The notes under the pieces were generated by a model. The model was not told the origin of the DNA, made no database searches, and was given only the letters and a program-made list of their open reading frames with translations. Made by a program: the position numbers and the translations under genes. Below, piece by piece: positions 9,259 to 16,592 of a stretch of 64,000 nucleotides of DNA. This stretch comes from Pseudomonadota bacterium. GTDB lineage: Bacteria; Pseudomonadota; Alphaproteobacteria; Reyranellales; Reyranellaceae. Position 1 is the first letter of the stretch. Each line of letters begins with the position of its first letter. Location of the stretch: assembly GCA_018242505.1 (NCBI GenBank), contig JAFEBU010000022.1, positions 62,001-126,000 of the forward strand, written 5' to 3'.

Positions 9259-9659
9259 CCGTCGTTCTCGACACCAGCGCCCTGGTGTGGGCGTTCGAGG
9301 GCGACAGGGCGCTGGGGAACCGCGCCGCACGCTCGATCGAGCAAGCGGTGATCGACGGCGTTGCCCACATCTCGGCAATTTCTTTTTGGGAACTCGCGCT
9401 CAAGATCCGAAAGGGGAAATTCGGTTTGGCTATGTCAATTACCGACTGGCGTGCTCGCGTGCTCCGTTTCGGCATTCACGAGGTGCCGGTCGACGGGACG
9501 ATCGGAATTGCTGCGAACGAACTCCAGGATTTTCACGATGACCCTGGCGATCGCCTGATCGTGGCAACGGCGATAAGACTTGGGGCATCGCTCGCAACTT
9601 CCGATGCGCGCCTGCTCGCCTGGAAGGGCCCGGTCACCTGCATCGATGCGCGGGTATAG
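9255..9659 (+). CDS. PIN-domain toxin, VapC type
   Basis: A 134-residue PIN-domain ribonuclease, expected to cleave tRNA or rRNA when freed from its antitoxin. The acidic residues are visible: Asp6 in VVLDTSALVW, a Glu in ISFWELALKI, the aspartates in DPGDRLIVATA, and Asp in LATSDARLL. Its frame begins inside the antitoxin stop (four-base overlap). The module lies between purD and xseA. Flanking TA modules are often acquired horizontally, although the codon use here is not obviously foreign. Confidence 0.9.
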   Translation: MTVVLDTSALVWAFEGDRALGNRAARSIEQAVIDGVAHISAISFWELALKIRKGKFGLAMSITDWRARVLRFGIHEVPVDGTIGIAANELQDFHDDPGDRLIVATAIRLGASLATSDARLLAWKGPVTCIDARV

Positions 9660-9665
9660 CGTCCG

Positions 9666-11186
9666 ATGACGGAAGCAAATGCGCCTGACGCTGCCCCGAG
9701 CAACGTCCCGGAATTCTCCGTTTCCGAACTCTCCTTCGCGCTGAAGCGCCAGCTCGAAGGCGCCTTCCCGCGCGTGCGCGTGCGCGGCGAGGTCAGCCAG
9801 CCATCGTTCCCGCGCTCGGGCCACTGTTATTTCCGGCTGAAGGACGAGAACGCGGTGCTCGACGCGGTGTGCTGGAAGACCACGCTGCCGCGGCTCGGCC
9901 TCAGGGTCGAGGAGGGTATGGAGGTGATCGCCACCGGCAAGATCACCACCTATGCCGGCTCCTCGCGCTACCAGATCATCATCGATCGGCTGGAACTCGC
10001 GGGCGAGGGCGCGCTCCTGAAGCTTCTGGAGGATCGCCGCCGCAAGCTCGCGGCCGAGGGCCTGTTCGATGCGGCGCGCAAGCGGACGCTGCCTTTCCTG
10101 CCCGAGCTGGTGGGGGTCGTGACCTCGCCGTCGGGCGCGGTGATCCGCGATATCCTGCATCGCCTGGCCGACCGTTTCCCGCGCCGCGTCCTGGTCTGGC
10201 CGGTCGCCGTGCAGGGCGAGAAAGCCGCCGGCGAGGTGGCGGCCGCGATCGCCGGCTTCAACCGGCTGCCGCAGGAGGGTCCGGTGCCGCGTCCCGATGT
10301 GCTGATCGTGGCGCGCGGCGGCGGCAGCCTCGAGGATCTCTGGGCCTTCAACGAGGAGATCGTCGTGCGCGCGGCCGCCGCCTCGACCATCCCGCTGATC
10401 TCCGCGGTGGGGCACGAGACCGATACGACCCTGATCGATTTCGCCTCGGACCGACGCGCGCCCACGCCGACGGCGGCGGCGGAGATGGCGGTGCCGGTGC
10501 GGGCCGACCTCATCGCCCAGACGCTCGACTTCGGCAAGCGCACCATCTCCTGTCTGAACCGCACCCTGCGGGAGGCAACGGTGGCGCTTGCCGGCCTCGC
10601 GCGCGGGCTGGGCGATCCGCTGCGGCTGATCGAGGAGCGTCAGCAGCGCCTCGATGTCTGCGGCGAGCGTCTGGCGCTTGCCATCCGCCAGCTCGTCGAG
10701 CGCCGCGACCACCAGCTCGCCGCGGCCCGCCTCGTGAGCCCGGTTGCCGTCATCAACGCCAAGGAGCAGGCGTTGGCGGGCGAGGCGCGCGTGCTCGAAG
10801 GCGCCATGCGCCGCTATGTCGGCGATACGCACCAGAAGATCGAGCGCACGGCCGAGCGGCTGGAGCAGTTTACCGACCGCCTGCGCCGTTGCATGACCGA
10901 GCTGCTGGTCCGCGGCGACGAGCGGACCGGGCAGCTCGGCAAGCTGCTCGAAAGCTACTCGTTCCACTCCGTGCTCAATCGCGGCTTTGCGCTGGTACAC
11001 AACCAGGACGGTCATCCCGTGCTGACCGCTGCCGATACCCGGGCGGGCGATGCGCTCAGCATCGAATTCGCCGACGGGCACATCGGCGCCAAGGTCACCG
11101 ACGGCATCGGTTCGGCGCCCAGGCCGGCGGTCGCCTCACCGCGTCGCCGCGGCGGCGGCAGCGACGACCAGGGATCGTTGCTGTAG
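9666..11186 (+). CDS. xseA: Exodeoxyribonuclease VII large subunit
   Basis: The large subunit of the single-strand-specific nuclease ExoVII, which works with XseB in repair and recombination. It has 506 residues. The N-terminal OB-fold includes FPRVRVRGEVSQPSF and GHCYFRLKDE. The catalytic domain carries VGVVTSPSGAVIRDI, VARGGGSLEDLWAFN, SAVGHETDTTLIDFASDRRAPTP and the terminal VLNRGFALV. Long helical segments lie between. It starts six bases after the toxin stop, so TA read-through could contribute transcription. Confidence 0.95.
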   Translation: MTEANAPDAAPSNVPEFSVSELSFALKRQLEGAFPRVRVRGEVSQPSFPRSGHCYFRLKDENAVLDAVCWKTTLPRLGLRVEEGMEVIATGKITTYAGSSRYQIIIDRLELAGEGALLKLLEDRRRKLAAEGLFDAARKRTLPFLPELVGVVTSPSGAVIRDILHRLADRFPRRVLVWPVAVQGEKAAGEVAAAIAGFNRLPQEGPVPRPDVLIVARGGGSLEDLWAFNEEIVVRAAAASTIPLISAVGHETDTTLIDFASDRRAPTPTAAAEMAVPVRADLIAQTLDFGKRTISCLNRTLREATVALAGLARGLGDPLRLIEERQQRLDVCGERLALAIRQLVERRDHQLAAARLVSPVAVINAKEQALAGEARVLEGAMRRYVGDTHQKIERTAERLEQFTDRLRRCMTELLVRGDERTGQLGKLLESYSFHSVLNRGFALVHNQDGHPVLTAADTRAGDALSIEFADGHIGAKVTDGIGSAPRPAVASPRRRGGGSDDQGSLL

Positions 11187-11190
11187 CACC

Positions 11191-11327
11191 CTCGTCCCAG
11201 AACGCTCTCGTCCCGGGAACACCTTTGTCCCGGGAACACCTTCGTTCCGGGAATACCCTCATCCCGGGAATACCCTCGTCCCAGAACACCCTGCTTCCGG
11301 GAATATCCCCCGTCCCGGGAACAATGG
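11191..11327. repeat. 17-bp tandem repeat array downstream of xseA
   Basis: About eight imperfect copies of a 17-bp unit with consensus CTCGTCCCGGGAACACC. Units two to five are exactly 17 bp; others vary by one or two bases. Each contains the palindrome TCCCGGGA or a close variant. It lies between the xseA stop and the transporter start and codes for nothing convincing. It resembles a minisatellite; a transcription-termination role is possible because of the repeated dyads. Confidence 0.85.
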
Positions 11328-11389
11328 CGGCCGATCGACGTTCTCGCCATGCCGCGATGACGGGCGGGGAAGGGTAGGAACCATCGGCG

Positions 11390-13312
11390 ATGGTATCGTC
11401 GCTCGTGTCTCGACAAGGCGTGGACGGCCGCGTGAACGCGGCGCCATCCGCGTCGTCGGCAACCGTGGTCATCTTCGCGATCGCCGTCACCGCGCTCTAC
11501 GTCGGCCGCGACGTGCTGATGCCGCTTGCCCTGGCGGTCCTGCTGGGCTTCGTGCTGGCGCCGCTCGTGCTCCTGCTGCGGCGCATGCATTTCGGCCGTG
11601 TGCCGTCGGTTCTCGCCGCCGTGTTCCTGGCGTTCCTGATCATCTGCGGCATCGCCATGCTGATCGGCGGCCAGATCGCGCAGCTCGCCGAGAACCTCCC
11701 GCAGTACCAGACGACGATCGCGCAAAAGATCGAGTCCCTCCAGACAACGGCAACGGGGAGCGGCATCGTCGAGCGGACCTCGTCGATGTTCAGTGAACTG
11801 CGCCGGGAGATCACGAAGACGACGGAAGATGCTGAGTCGAAGAAGGGCCCGGCCCCCGGCGGGTCCGCCGGCGATTCGCAGCAGAAGCCGATTCCGGTCG
11901 AGATCCGCGAACCGCCCGCGGCACCGATGGAGGTCATCCGTGCCGTGGTCGGCCCGCTTTGGGGACCTCTTGCGACAGGCGGTATCGTCATTGTCTTCCT
12001 GATCTTCATCCTCCTGCAGCGCGAGGACATGCGGGATCGGTTCATCCGCCTCGTCGGCTCGCGCGATCTCCAGCGCACGACCCAGGCCCTCGACGACGGC
12101 GTGCAGCGGCTCAGCCGCTATTTCCTGGCACAGAGCGCGATCAACGCCGCCTTTGGTGTGCTGATCGGGACCGGTCTTTTCTTCATCGGTGTTCCCAACC
12201 CGGTCCTCTGGGGCGTGCTGGCGATGCTGCTGCGGTTCGTGCCCTATATCGGTGCCTGGATTGCGGCCTTCTTTCCGCTGGTCCTGGCCTTTGCCGTGGA
12301 TCCGCACTGGTCGATGCTGCTGTGGACCCTGGGCATGTTCGCCGTCGTCGAACTGCTCATGGGGCAGGCAGTGGAGCCTCTGCTCAATGCCCACAGCACG
12401 GGCCTGTCGGCGGTCGCGATCGTGGTCGCGGCAGCCTTCTGGACCTGGCTGTGGGGGCCGGTGGGCCTTCTGCTCTCGACGCCGCTCACTGTCTGTCTCG
12501 TCGTCATCGGCCGCCATGTCGAGCGCCTGCAGTTCCTCGACGTCCTGCTGGGCGACAAGCCGGCGCTTGCCCCCGAGGAGAGCTTCTACCAGCGCATGCT
12601 GGCCGGCGATCCCGACGAGGCGGCCCATCAGGCGGAGGAATTCCTCAAGGACCGACGTCTCGCCGACTACTACGACGAAATTGCCATCCGGGGGTTGGCG
12701 TTGGCGCAACTGGATGTCAATCGCGGCGCACTCGATCATGACCGTTGTGCCCAGATCAGGGATTCGGTCGAAGAGCTGGTCGACGACCTGTCCGATCATG
12801 ACGATGCGCCGGCTGGAGCGGCCGAAAGTGAAGACGAGAAGGCCGCGCGTGACGAGAAGTCGGCGCGCGTGGATGCGGATGCGCGCCAGATTGAAGTGCT
12901 GTGTGTCGCAAGCCGTGGCGCGCTGGACGAGGCGACCGCAATGATGCTGGCGCAGCTTCTGGACAAGCACGGGATCGGCGCGCGCGTCGTTTCCGGCCGC
13001 GACGTCTCGCCAGCCAATATCACCCGGCTCGAGACCAAGGGTGTGAAGGTCGTCTGTCTCGCCTACCTGGACGCCAGCTCCGCCAATACGCGCTATCTCG
13101 TCCGGCGCGTCAGGCGCAGGTTGCCGCAGGCCCGGATCGTCCTGGCCCTGTGGCTGCGCTCGCCGATCGAGAACAGCGACGATGGCGCCGTGAGGCAGTC
13201 GGAGGCCGATCTCGTGGTCACGTCTCTGAAGGAGGCGGTCGAGCGCATCGGCAAGGAGGTGGGCGCCGACGCTCCACAGTCGCCTGTCGAGACGACCCCG
13301 ACGGCCGCCTAG
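11390..13312 (+). CDS. AI-2E family transporter (UPF0118/PerM type) with a long C-terminal soluble domain
   Basis: A 640-residue membrane protein. Hydrophobic segments begin at about residues 25-60 and 65-95. A soluble stretch (about 95-190) follows. A second membrane block (about 195-375) contains RYFLAQSAINAAFGVLIG, LRFVPYIGAWIAA and LLSTPLTVCLVVIGRH, the family signature. Family members move autoinducer-2 or act as sodium/proton-linked exporters; the substrate here is unknown. Residues from about 375 to 640 are cytosolic. They include a charged linker and an alpha/beta domain starting IEVLCVASRGALDEATAMML that resembles a cobalamin-binding Rossmann fold. The start at 11390 is the first ATG before the hydrophobic block. 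Confidence 0.85.
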   Translation: MVSSLVSRQGVDGRVNAAPSASSATVVIFAIAVTALYVGRDVLMPLALAVLLGFVLAPLVLLLRRMHFGRVPSVLAAVFLAFLIICGIAMLIGGQIAQLAENLPQYQTTIAQKIESLQTTATGSGIVERTSSMFSELRREITKTTEDAESKKGPAPGGSAGDSQQKPIPVEIREPPAAPMEVIRAVVGPLWGPLATGGIVIVFLIFILLQREDMRDRFIRLVGSRDLQRTTQALDDGVQRLSRYFLAQSAINAAFGVLIGTGLFFIGVPNPVLWGVLAMLLRFVPYIGAWIAAFFPLVLAFAVDPHWSMLLWTLGMFAVVELLMGQAVEPLLNAHSTGLSAVAIVVAAAFWTWLWGPVGLLLSTPLTVCLVVIGRHVERLQFLDVLLGDKPALAPEESFYQRMLAGDPDEAAHQAEEFLKDRRLADYYDEIAIRGLALAQLDVNRGALDHDRCAQIRDSVEELVDDLSDHDDAPAGAAESEDEKAARDEKSARVDADARQIEVLCVASRGALDEATAMMLAQLLDKHGIGARVVSGRDVSPANITRLETKGVKVVCLAYLDASSANTRYLVRRVRRRLPQARIVLALWLRSPIENSDDGAVRQSEADLVVTSLKEAVERIGKEVGADAPQSPVETTPTAA

Positions 13313-13315
13313 CTG

Positions 13316-13327
13316 TTGCAATTGCAA
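13316..13327. promoter_or_regulatory. 12-bp palindrome TTGCAATTGCAA upstream of the RraA-like gene
   Basis: A perfect AT-rich palindrome three bases past the transporter stop and about 85 bp before the RraA-like start, conspicuous in GC-rich surroundings. It could be an operator for the next gene. No regulator is identified. Confidence 0.3.
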
Positions 13328-13411
13328 TTCGCTGCGAAGCAGGGGACCTTTGCGCGGTCGAAGAGCCCCGGAGTTGTCATCGGGGACGGCGACGAGATGG
13401 AGGAAGTAACC

Positions 13412-14146
13412 GTGCCCAAGGACGCGCCGCTGTCGGCCGAGACCGTGAAGAATTTCCTGTATGCCAGCACCGCCACCGTCTCGATGCAGATGCTGAAGCG
13501 CGGCTTTCGCAACTCGGCGGTGGCGGGCGTGCGGCCGCTCAATCCGAAGGCGGCGCGGCTCGTCGGACCGGCCTATACGCTGCGCTACATTCCCGGCCGC
13601 GAGGATCTCGACAAGCCGCCCACGCCCGGCGATCCGCCCTCCGCGCAGCGCGCGGCGATCGAGGAGACGCCGGCGGGCCATGTGCTGGTGATCGGCACCG
13701 AAGGCAATACGCGCGCGGGCACGCTGGGCGACATCCTGGCGCTGCGCCTCAAGGTACGCGGCGTGGCCGGTGTGCTGAGCGATGGCGCCATGCGCGACAC
13801 GCCGGTGATCGGCAAGTTCGACTTTCCGGTCTTCTGCACTGCCGCTGCGGCGCCGCCCAGCATGAACAATCTGCATCCGGTCGAGGTCCAGACGCCGGTC
13901 GGCATCTGCGGCGTGCCGGTCTATCCCGGCGACGTGATCGTGGCCGACGAGGATGGCGCGATCGTCGTGCCGCGCCATATCGCCGACGAAGTGGCGCGCG
14001 ATTCCTTCGAGCAGGAACGGCTGGAGAAGTTCGTCGCCATCCGCGTCGGCCAGGGCAAGCCGATCCCCGGCACCTATCCGCCCAATGACGAGACCAAGTC
14101 AGCCTATCAGGCGTGGCTCAAGGCGGGAGAGCCGGCCGGCGGCTGA
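13412..14146 (+). CDS. RraA-like family protein (HMG/CHA aldolase-like superfamily)
   Basis: About 244 residues of the RraA/dimethylmenaquinone methyltransferase-like fold. Recognisable segments are GVRPLNPKAARLVGPAYTLR, ETPAGHVLVIGTEG, GVLSDGAMRDTPVI (the conserved Gly-x-x-Arg-Asp site) and PGDVIVADEDGAIVVP. Relatives include RNase E regulators and class II pyruvate aldolases, so function is not settled. GTG 13412 is chosen as start because GGAGG lies eight bases upstream; ATG 13397 and an upstream frame from 13316 are alternatives. It reads convergently with the VOC gene, whose stop is four bases away. Confidence 0.75.
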   Translation: MPKDAPLSAETVKNFLYASTATVSMQMLKRGFRNSAVAGVRPLNPKAARLVGPAYTLRYIPGREDLDKPPTPGDPPSAQRAAIEETPAGHVLVIGTEGNTRAGTLGDILALRLKVRGVAGVLSDGAMRDTPVIGKFDFPVFCTAAAAPPSMNNLHPVEVQTPVGICGVPVYPGDVIVADEDGAIVVPRHIADEVARDSFEQERLEKFVAIRVGQGKPIPGTYPPNDETKSAYQAWLKAGEPAGG

Positions 14147-14150
14147 GCCG

Positions 14151-14528
14151 CTACGAAGGACTGCCGTAGGGCCTGGTGATCAGCTCCATCCAGTGGCCGT
14201 TGGGATCGTCGAAGTAGACGCCGCGGCCGCCCCAATGGTGGTTGATCTCGCCCTTGCCGCTGCGATCGTGATTGGCGAAGTAGGCGGCGCCGCTCTTCTT
14301 GAGCCGTGCGAAAGCGCCGTCGAACTCGTCCTCCTCGACCAGGAAGGCATAGTGCTGGGTACGCACGTCGTGGGAATCGACGAAGTCGAGAGTGACTCCG
14401 TTACTGGTCTGAACCGGACGGAAAGGACCCCATTGCGGGCTGACGTCCACGCCCAGGATGTCCGCAAGGAATGTCGCCGAGGCATCCTTGTCCTTGGCCG
14501 GGATGATGATGTGGTTGAGGGCAGGCAT
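14151..14528 (-). CDS. VOC (glyoxalase-fold) family protein
   Basis: A 125-residue single-domain vicinal oxygen chelate protein: LNHIIIPAKDKDASATFLADILG at the N-terminus and GRGVYFDDPNGHWMELIT at the C-terminus. Both βαβββ halves are present. Metal ligands are plausibly His5 in the first strand and the glutamate in HWMELI. Members range from glyoxalase I to resistance proteins and dioxygenases, so the reaction cannot be named. The start MPALNH at 14528 fits the family; reading further upstream gives no similarity. Confidence 0.8.
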   Translation of the reverse strand: MPALNHIIIPAKDKDASATFLADILGVDVSPQWGPFRPVQTSNGVTLDFVDSHDVRTQHYAFLVEEDEFDGAFARLKKSGAAYFANHDRSGKGEINHHWGGRGVYFDDPNGHWMELITRPYGSPS

Positions 14529-14605
14529 CGCGAGCCTCCGATGGTTGCGATCCAGAGATAAGCCGGCCGCTCCGGACGTCAATGGATGTCGTGGAAGCCC
14601 GCCCT

Positions 14606-15655
14606 TCAGGACGCGGCGCTGGGGGCGACCCGGCGCTTCAACGGCTGCCATTTCTCGCGCGGGATCGGCTGCAGGATATCTCGGAACTGATGCGCGCATT
14701 CAGCCCAGGTGAAGGTCTCGGCATGGGCGCGGCAGTCGGCGGGCTCGCAGCCGACCGCGGCGAGGCATGCGGCGCGCAGATCGTCGCCCAGCGCGCCGAC
14801 CTTGGGCGTGGTCACGATGTCGAGCGGCCCGGGCACGGGATAGGCCGCGACCGGAACGCCCGAGGCCAGCGCCTCGACCATCACCAGGCCGAACGTGTCG
14901 GTGCGGCTGGGGAACACGAAGCAGTCGGCCTGGGCATAGCGGTAGGCAAGCTCGGCGCTGTCGACGGCGCCGAAGAATCGCGCATCGAGATAACGCCGCC
15001 GCAGCTCGCGCTGCTGGGGGCCGCTGCCCACGACCCACTTGGTGCCGGGCAAGTCGAGATCGAGGAAGGCCTTGATGTTCTTCTCGATCGCCAGTCGTCC
15101 GGCGTACAGCCAGATCGGTCGGGCCTCCTGCAGTTCCTCGCGCGGTTGCGGGGCGAAGGCCGCGATATCGACGCCGCGCGACCAGGGCGCGAGATTCCTG
15201 AAACCGTGTGCGGCAAGTTCCTCGCGGATCGATCGGGCGACGACCAGGACGGCCGCCGAGGGCGCATGGAAGCGCCGCACCAGCGCGTAGCTCCAGGCAA
15301 GCGGCAATCGTATGCGCGCATGCACGTATTCGGGGAAGCGCGTGTGGTAGGCGCTGGTGAAGGGAATGCCGCGCTTGAGGCAAAAGCCGCGGGCGGCCCA
15401 GCCCAGGGGCCCTTCGGTGACGAGATGGATCGCGTCGGGGGCGAAGAGCTTCAGCATATGGGCGAGCCGTGCCGACGGGAACAGCGACAGGCGGATCTCG
15501 GGATAGGTGGGACAGGGAAGCGTGCGGAAGCGATCGGGGCCGAACACCTCGATCTCGTGGCCCTCGGCCCGCAGCAGCCGGACGATGGTCTCGATGGTGC
15601 GCACCACGCCGTTGATCTGCGGGCGCCAGGCGTCGGAGACGATGGCGATGCGCAA
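14606..15655 (-). CDS. agt: Glycosyltransferase family 4, Agt-type diacylglycerol glycosyltransferase
   Basis: A 349-residue GT-B enzyme. MRIAIVSDAWRPQINGVVRT is the N-terminal acceptor-domain signature shared with DAG and phosphatidylinositol glycosyltransferases. The donor site reads VFPSRTDTFGLVMVEALASG with a following PVPGPLDIV. It starts three bases after plcP ends, and the plcP-agt pair is the known phosphate-stress glycolipid operon of many marine and soil bacteria. Agt adds a sugar to diacylglycerol released by PlcP, giving mono-glycosyl (glucosyl or glucuronosyl) DAG. The sugar used here is not readable. Function is inferred from family plus context. Confidence 0.8.
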   Translation of the reverse strand: MRIAIVSDAWRPQINGVVRTIETIVRLLRAEGHEIEVFGPDRFRTLPCPTYPEIRLSLFPSARLAHMLKLFAPDAIHLVTEGPLGWAARGFCLKRGIPFTSAYHTRFPEYVHARIRLPLAWSYALVRRFHAPSAAVLVVARSIREELAAHGFRNLAPWSRGVDIAAFAPQPREELQEARPIWLYAGRLAIEKNIKAFLDLDLPGTKWVVGSGPQQRELRRRYLDARFFGAVDSAELAYRYAQADCFVFPSRTDTFGLVMVEALASGVPVAAYPVPGPLDIVTTPKVGALGDDLRAACLAAVGCEPADCRAHAETFTWAECAHQFRDILQPIPREKWQPLKRRVAPSAAS

Positions 15656-15658
15656 TCG

Positions 15659-16477
15659 CTACTCGGCCGCCAGCGGTTGCGGCGGCGCGTATCGCGGCAG
15701 CGCCGTCGGACGGCGCGCGACCTCCTCGGCCCAGCGCACGATGCGGAGCCGGCCGTCGAAGTCTTCCACCAGGGCCGTGCAGCTCTCGACCCAGTCGCCG
15801 TCGTTGCAATAGAGAATGCCGTCGATGGTGCGGATCTCGGCGTGATGGATGTGGCCGCAGACCACGCCGTCCACACCGCGGCGGCGCGCCTCGCCGGCGA
15901 CCGCCGCCTCGTAGTCGGCGATGAACTGGACCGCGTTCTTGACCTTGTGCTTGAGATAGGCCGAGAGCGACCAGTAGGGCAGGCCGAGCCTGCGGCGCCC
16001 CCAGTTGAATGCAGTGTTGAGGCGAAGGGCGAGGGTGTAGGCCCAGTCGCCGAGGATCGCGAGCCAGCGCGCGTAGCGCACGACGCCGTCGAACTGGTCG
16101 CCATGGATCACCAGCAGCTTCCTGCCCTCGCGCGTGACGTGGATCGCCTCCTCCTCGACCCGCACGTCGCCGAAGGTGAGCTGGCAATACTGGCGCGCTG
16201 CCTCGTCGTGGTTGCCGGGGATATAGATGACGTTGGTGCCCTTGCGCGCCTTGCGCAGCACCTTCTGCACCACGTCGTTGTGCGGCTGCGGCCAGTACCA
16301 CCAGCGCTTCAGCCGCCAACCGTCGACGATGTCGCCGACGAGATAGAGATATTCGCACTCGTTCTTCTTCAGGAAATCGAGCAGCATCTCCGCCTGGCAA
16401 CCGCGCGTGCCGAGGTGGATGTCGGAGATGAAGATGGTCCGGTGATGGACCGACGGTTGACGCTTGATCACGGTCAT
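15659..16477 (-). CDS. plcP: PlcP-type metallophosphoesterase (phospholipase C, UDP-2,3-diacylglucosamine hydrolase-like)
   Basis: A 272-residue calcineurin-like phosphoesterase. Metal motifs are ISDIHLGTRG (DxH), YLVGDIVDGW (GDxxD), IYIPGNHDE (GNHD), VIHGDQFDG and VCGHIHHAEI (GHxH). PlcP of this branch degrades phosphatidylcholine and other phospholipids to diacylglycerol under phosphate limitation; the same fold also hydrolyses UDP-2,3-diacylglucosamine (LpxH). The adjacency to agt, the divergent DAG-kinase gene and the candidate Pho boxes favour the PlcP role. Confidence 0.82.
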   Translation of the reverse strand: MTVIKRQPSVHHRTIFISDIHLGTRGCQAEMLLDFLKKNECEYLYLVGDIVDGWRLKRWWYWPQPHNDVVQKVLRKARKGTNVIYIPGNHDEAARQYCQLTFGDVRVEEEAIHVTREGRKLLVIHGDQFDGVVRYARWLAILGDWAYTLALRLNTAFNWGRRRLGLPYWSLSAYLKHKVKNAVQFIADYEAAVAGEARRRGVDGVVCGHIHHAEIRTIDGILYCNDGDWVESCTALVEDFDGRLRIVRWAEEVARRPTALPRYAPPQPLAAE

Positions 16478-16563
16478 GTGGATAACAACTCGACCGATAC
16501 AAGATGTGTCGTACGCGATGGTGCGAAACGCAGCCGATTGTGTATGTCTGCCATTGCGCCGCT

Positions 16564-16592
16564 ATGACCCGGTTATGACGCTTCGATGACGT
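16564..16592 (-). promoter_or_regulatory. Three Pho-box-like direct repeats between plcP and the DAG kinase gene
   Basis: On the plus strand ATGAC occurs at 16564, 16575 and 16586, spaced exactly 11 bp. On the minus strand, facing plcP, this reads as three GTCAT half-sites in the 7+4 pattern of PhoB sites (GCGTCAT, four bases, GGGTCAT). The first two lie about 90-105 bp upstream of plcP. The third includes the ATG of the divergent kinase gene, so it may be coincidental. Confidence 0.45.

Noticed and set aside
11191..11327. CRISPR array
   Set aside because: Units are only 17 bp and contiguous, with no spacers and no cas genes.
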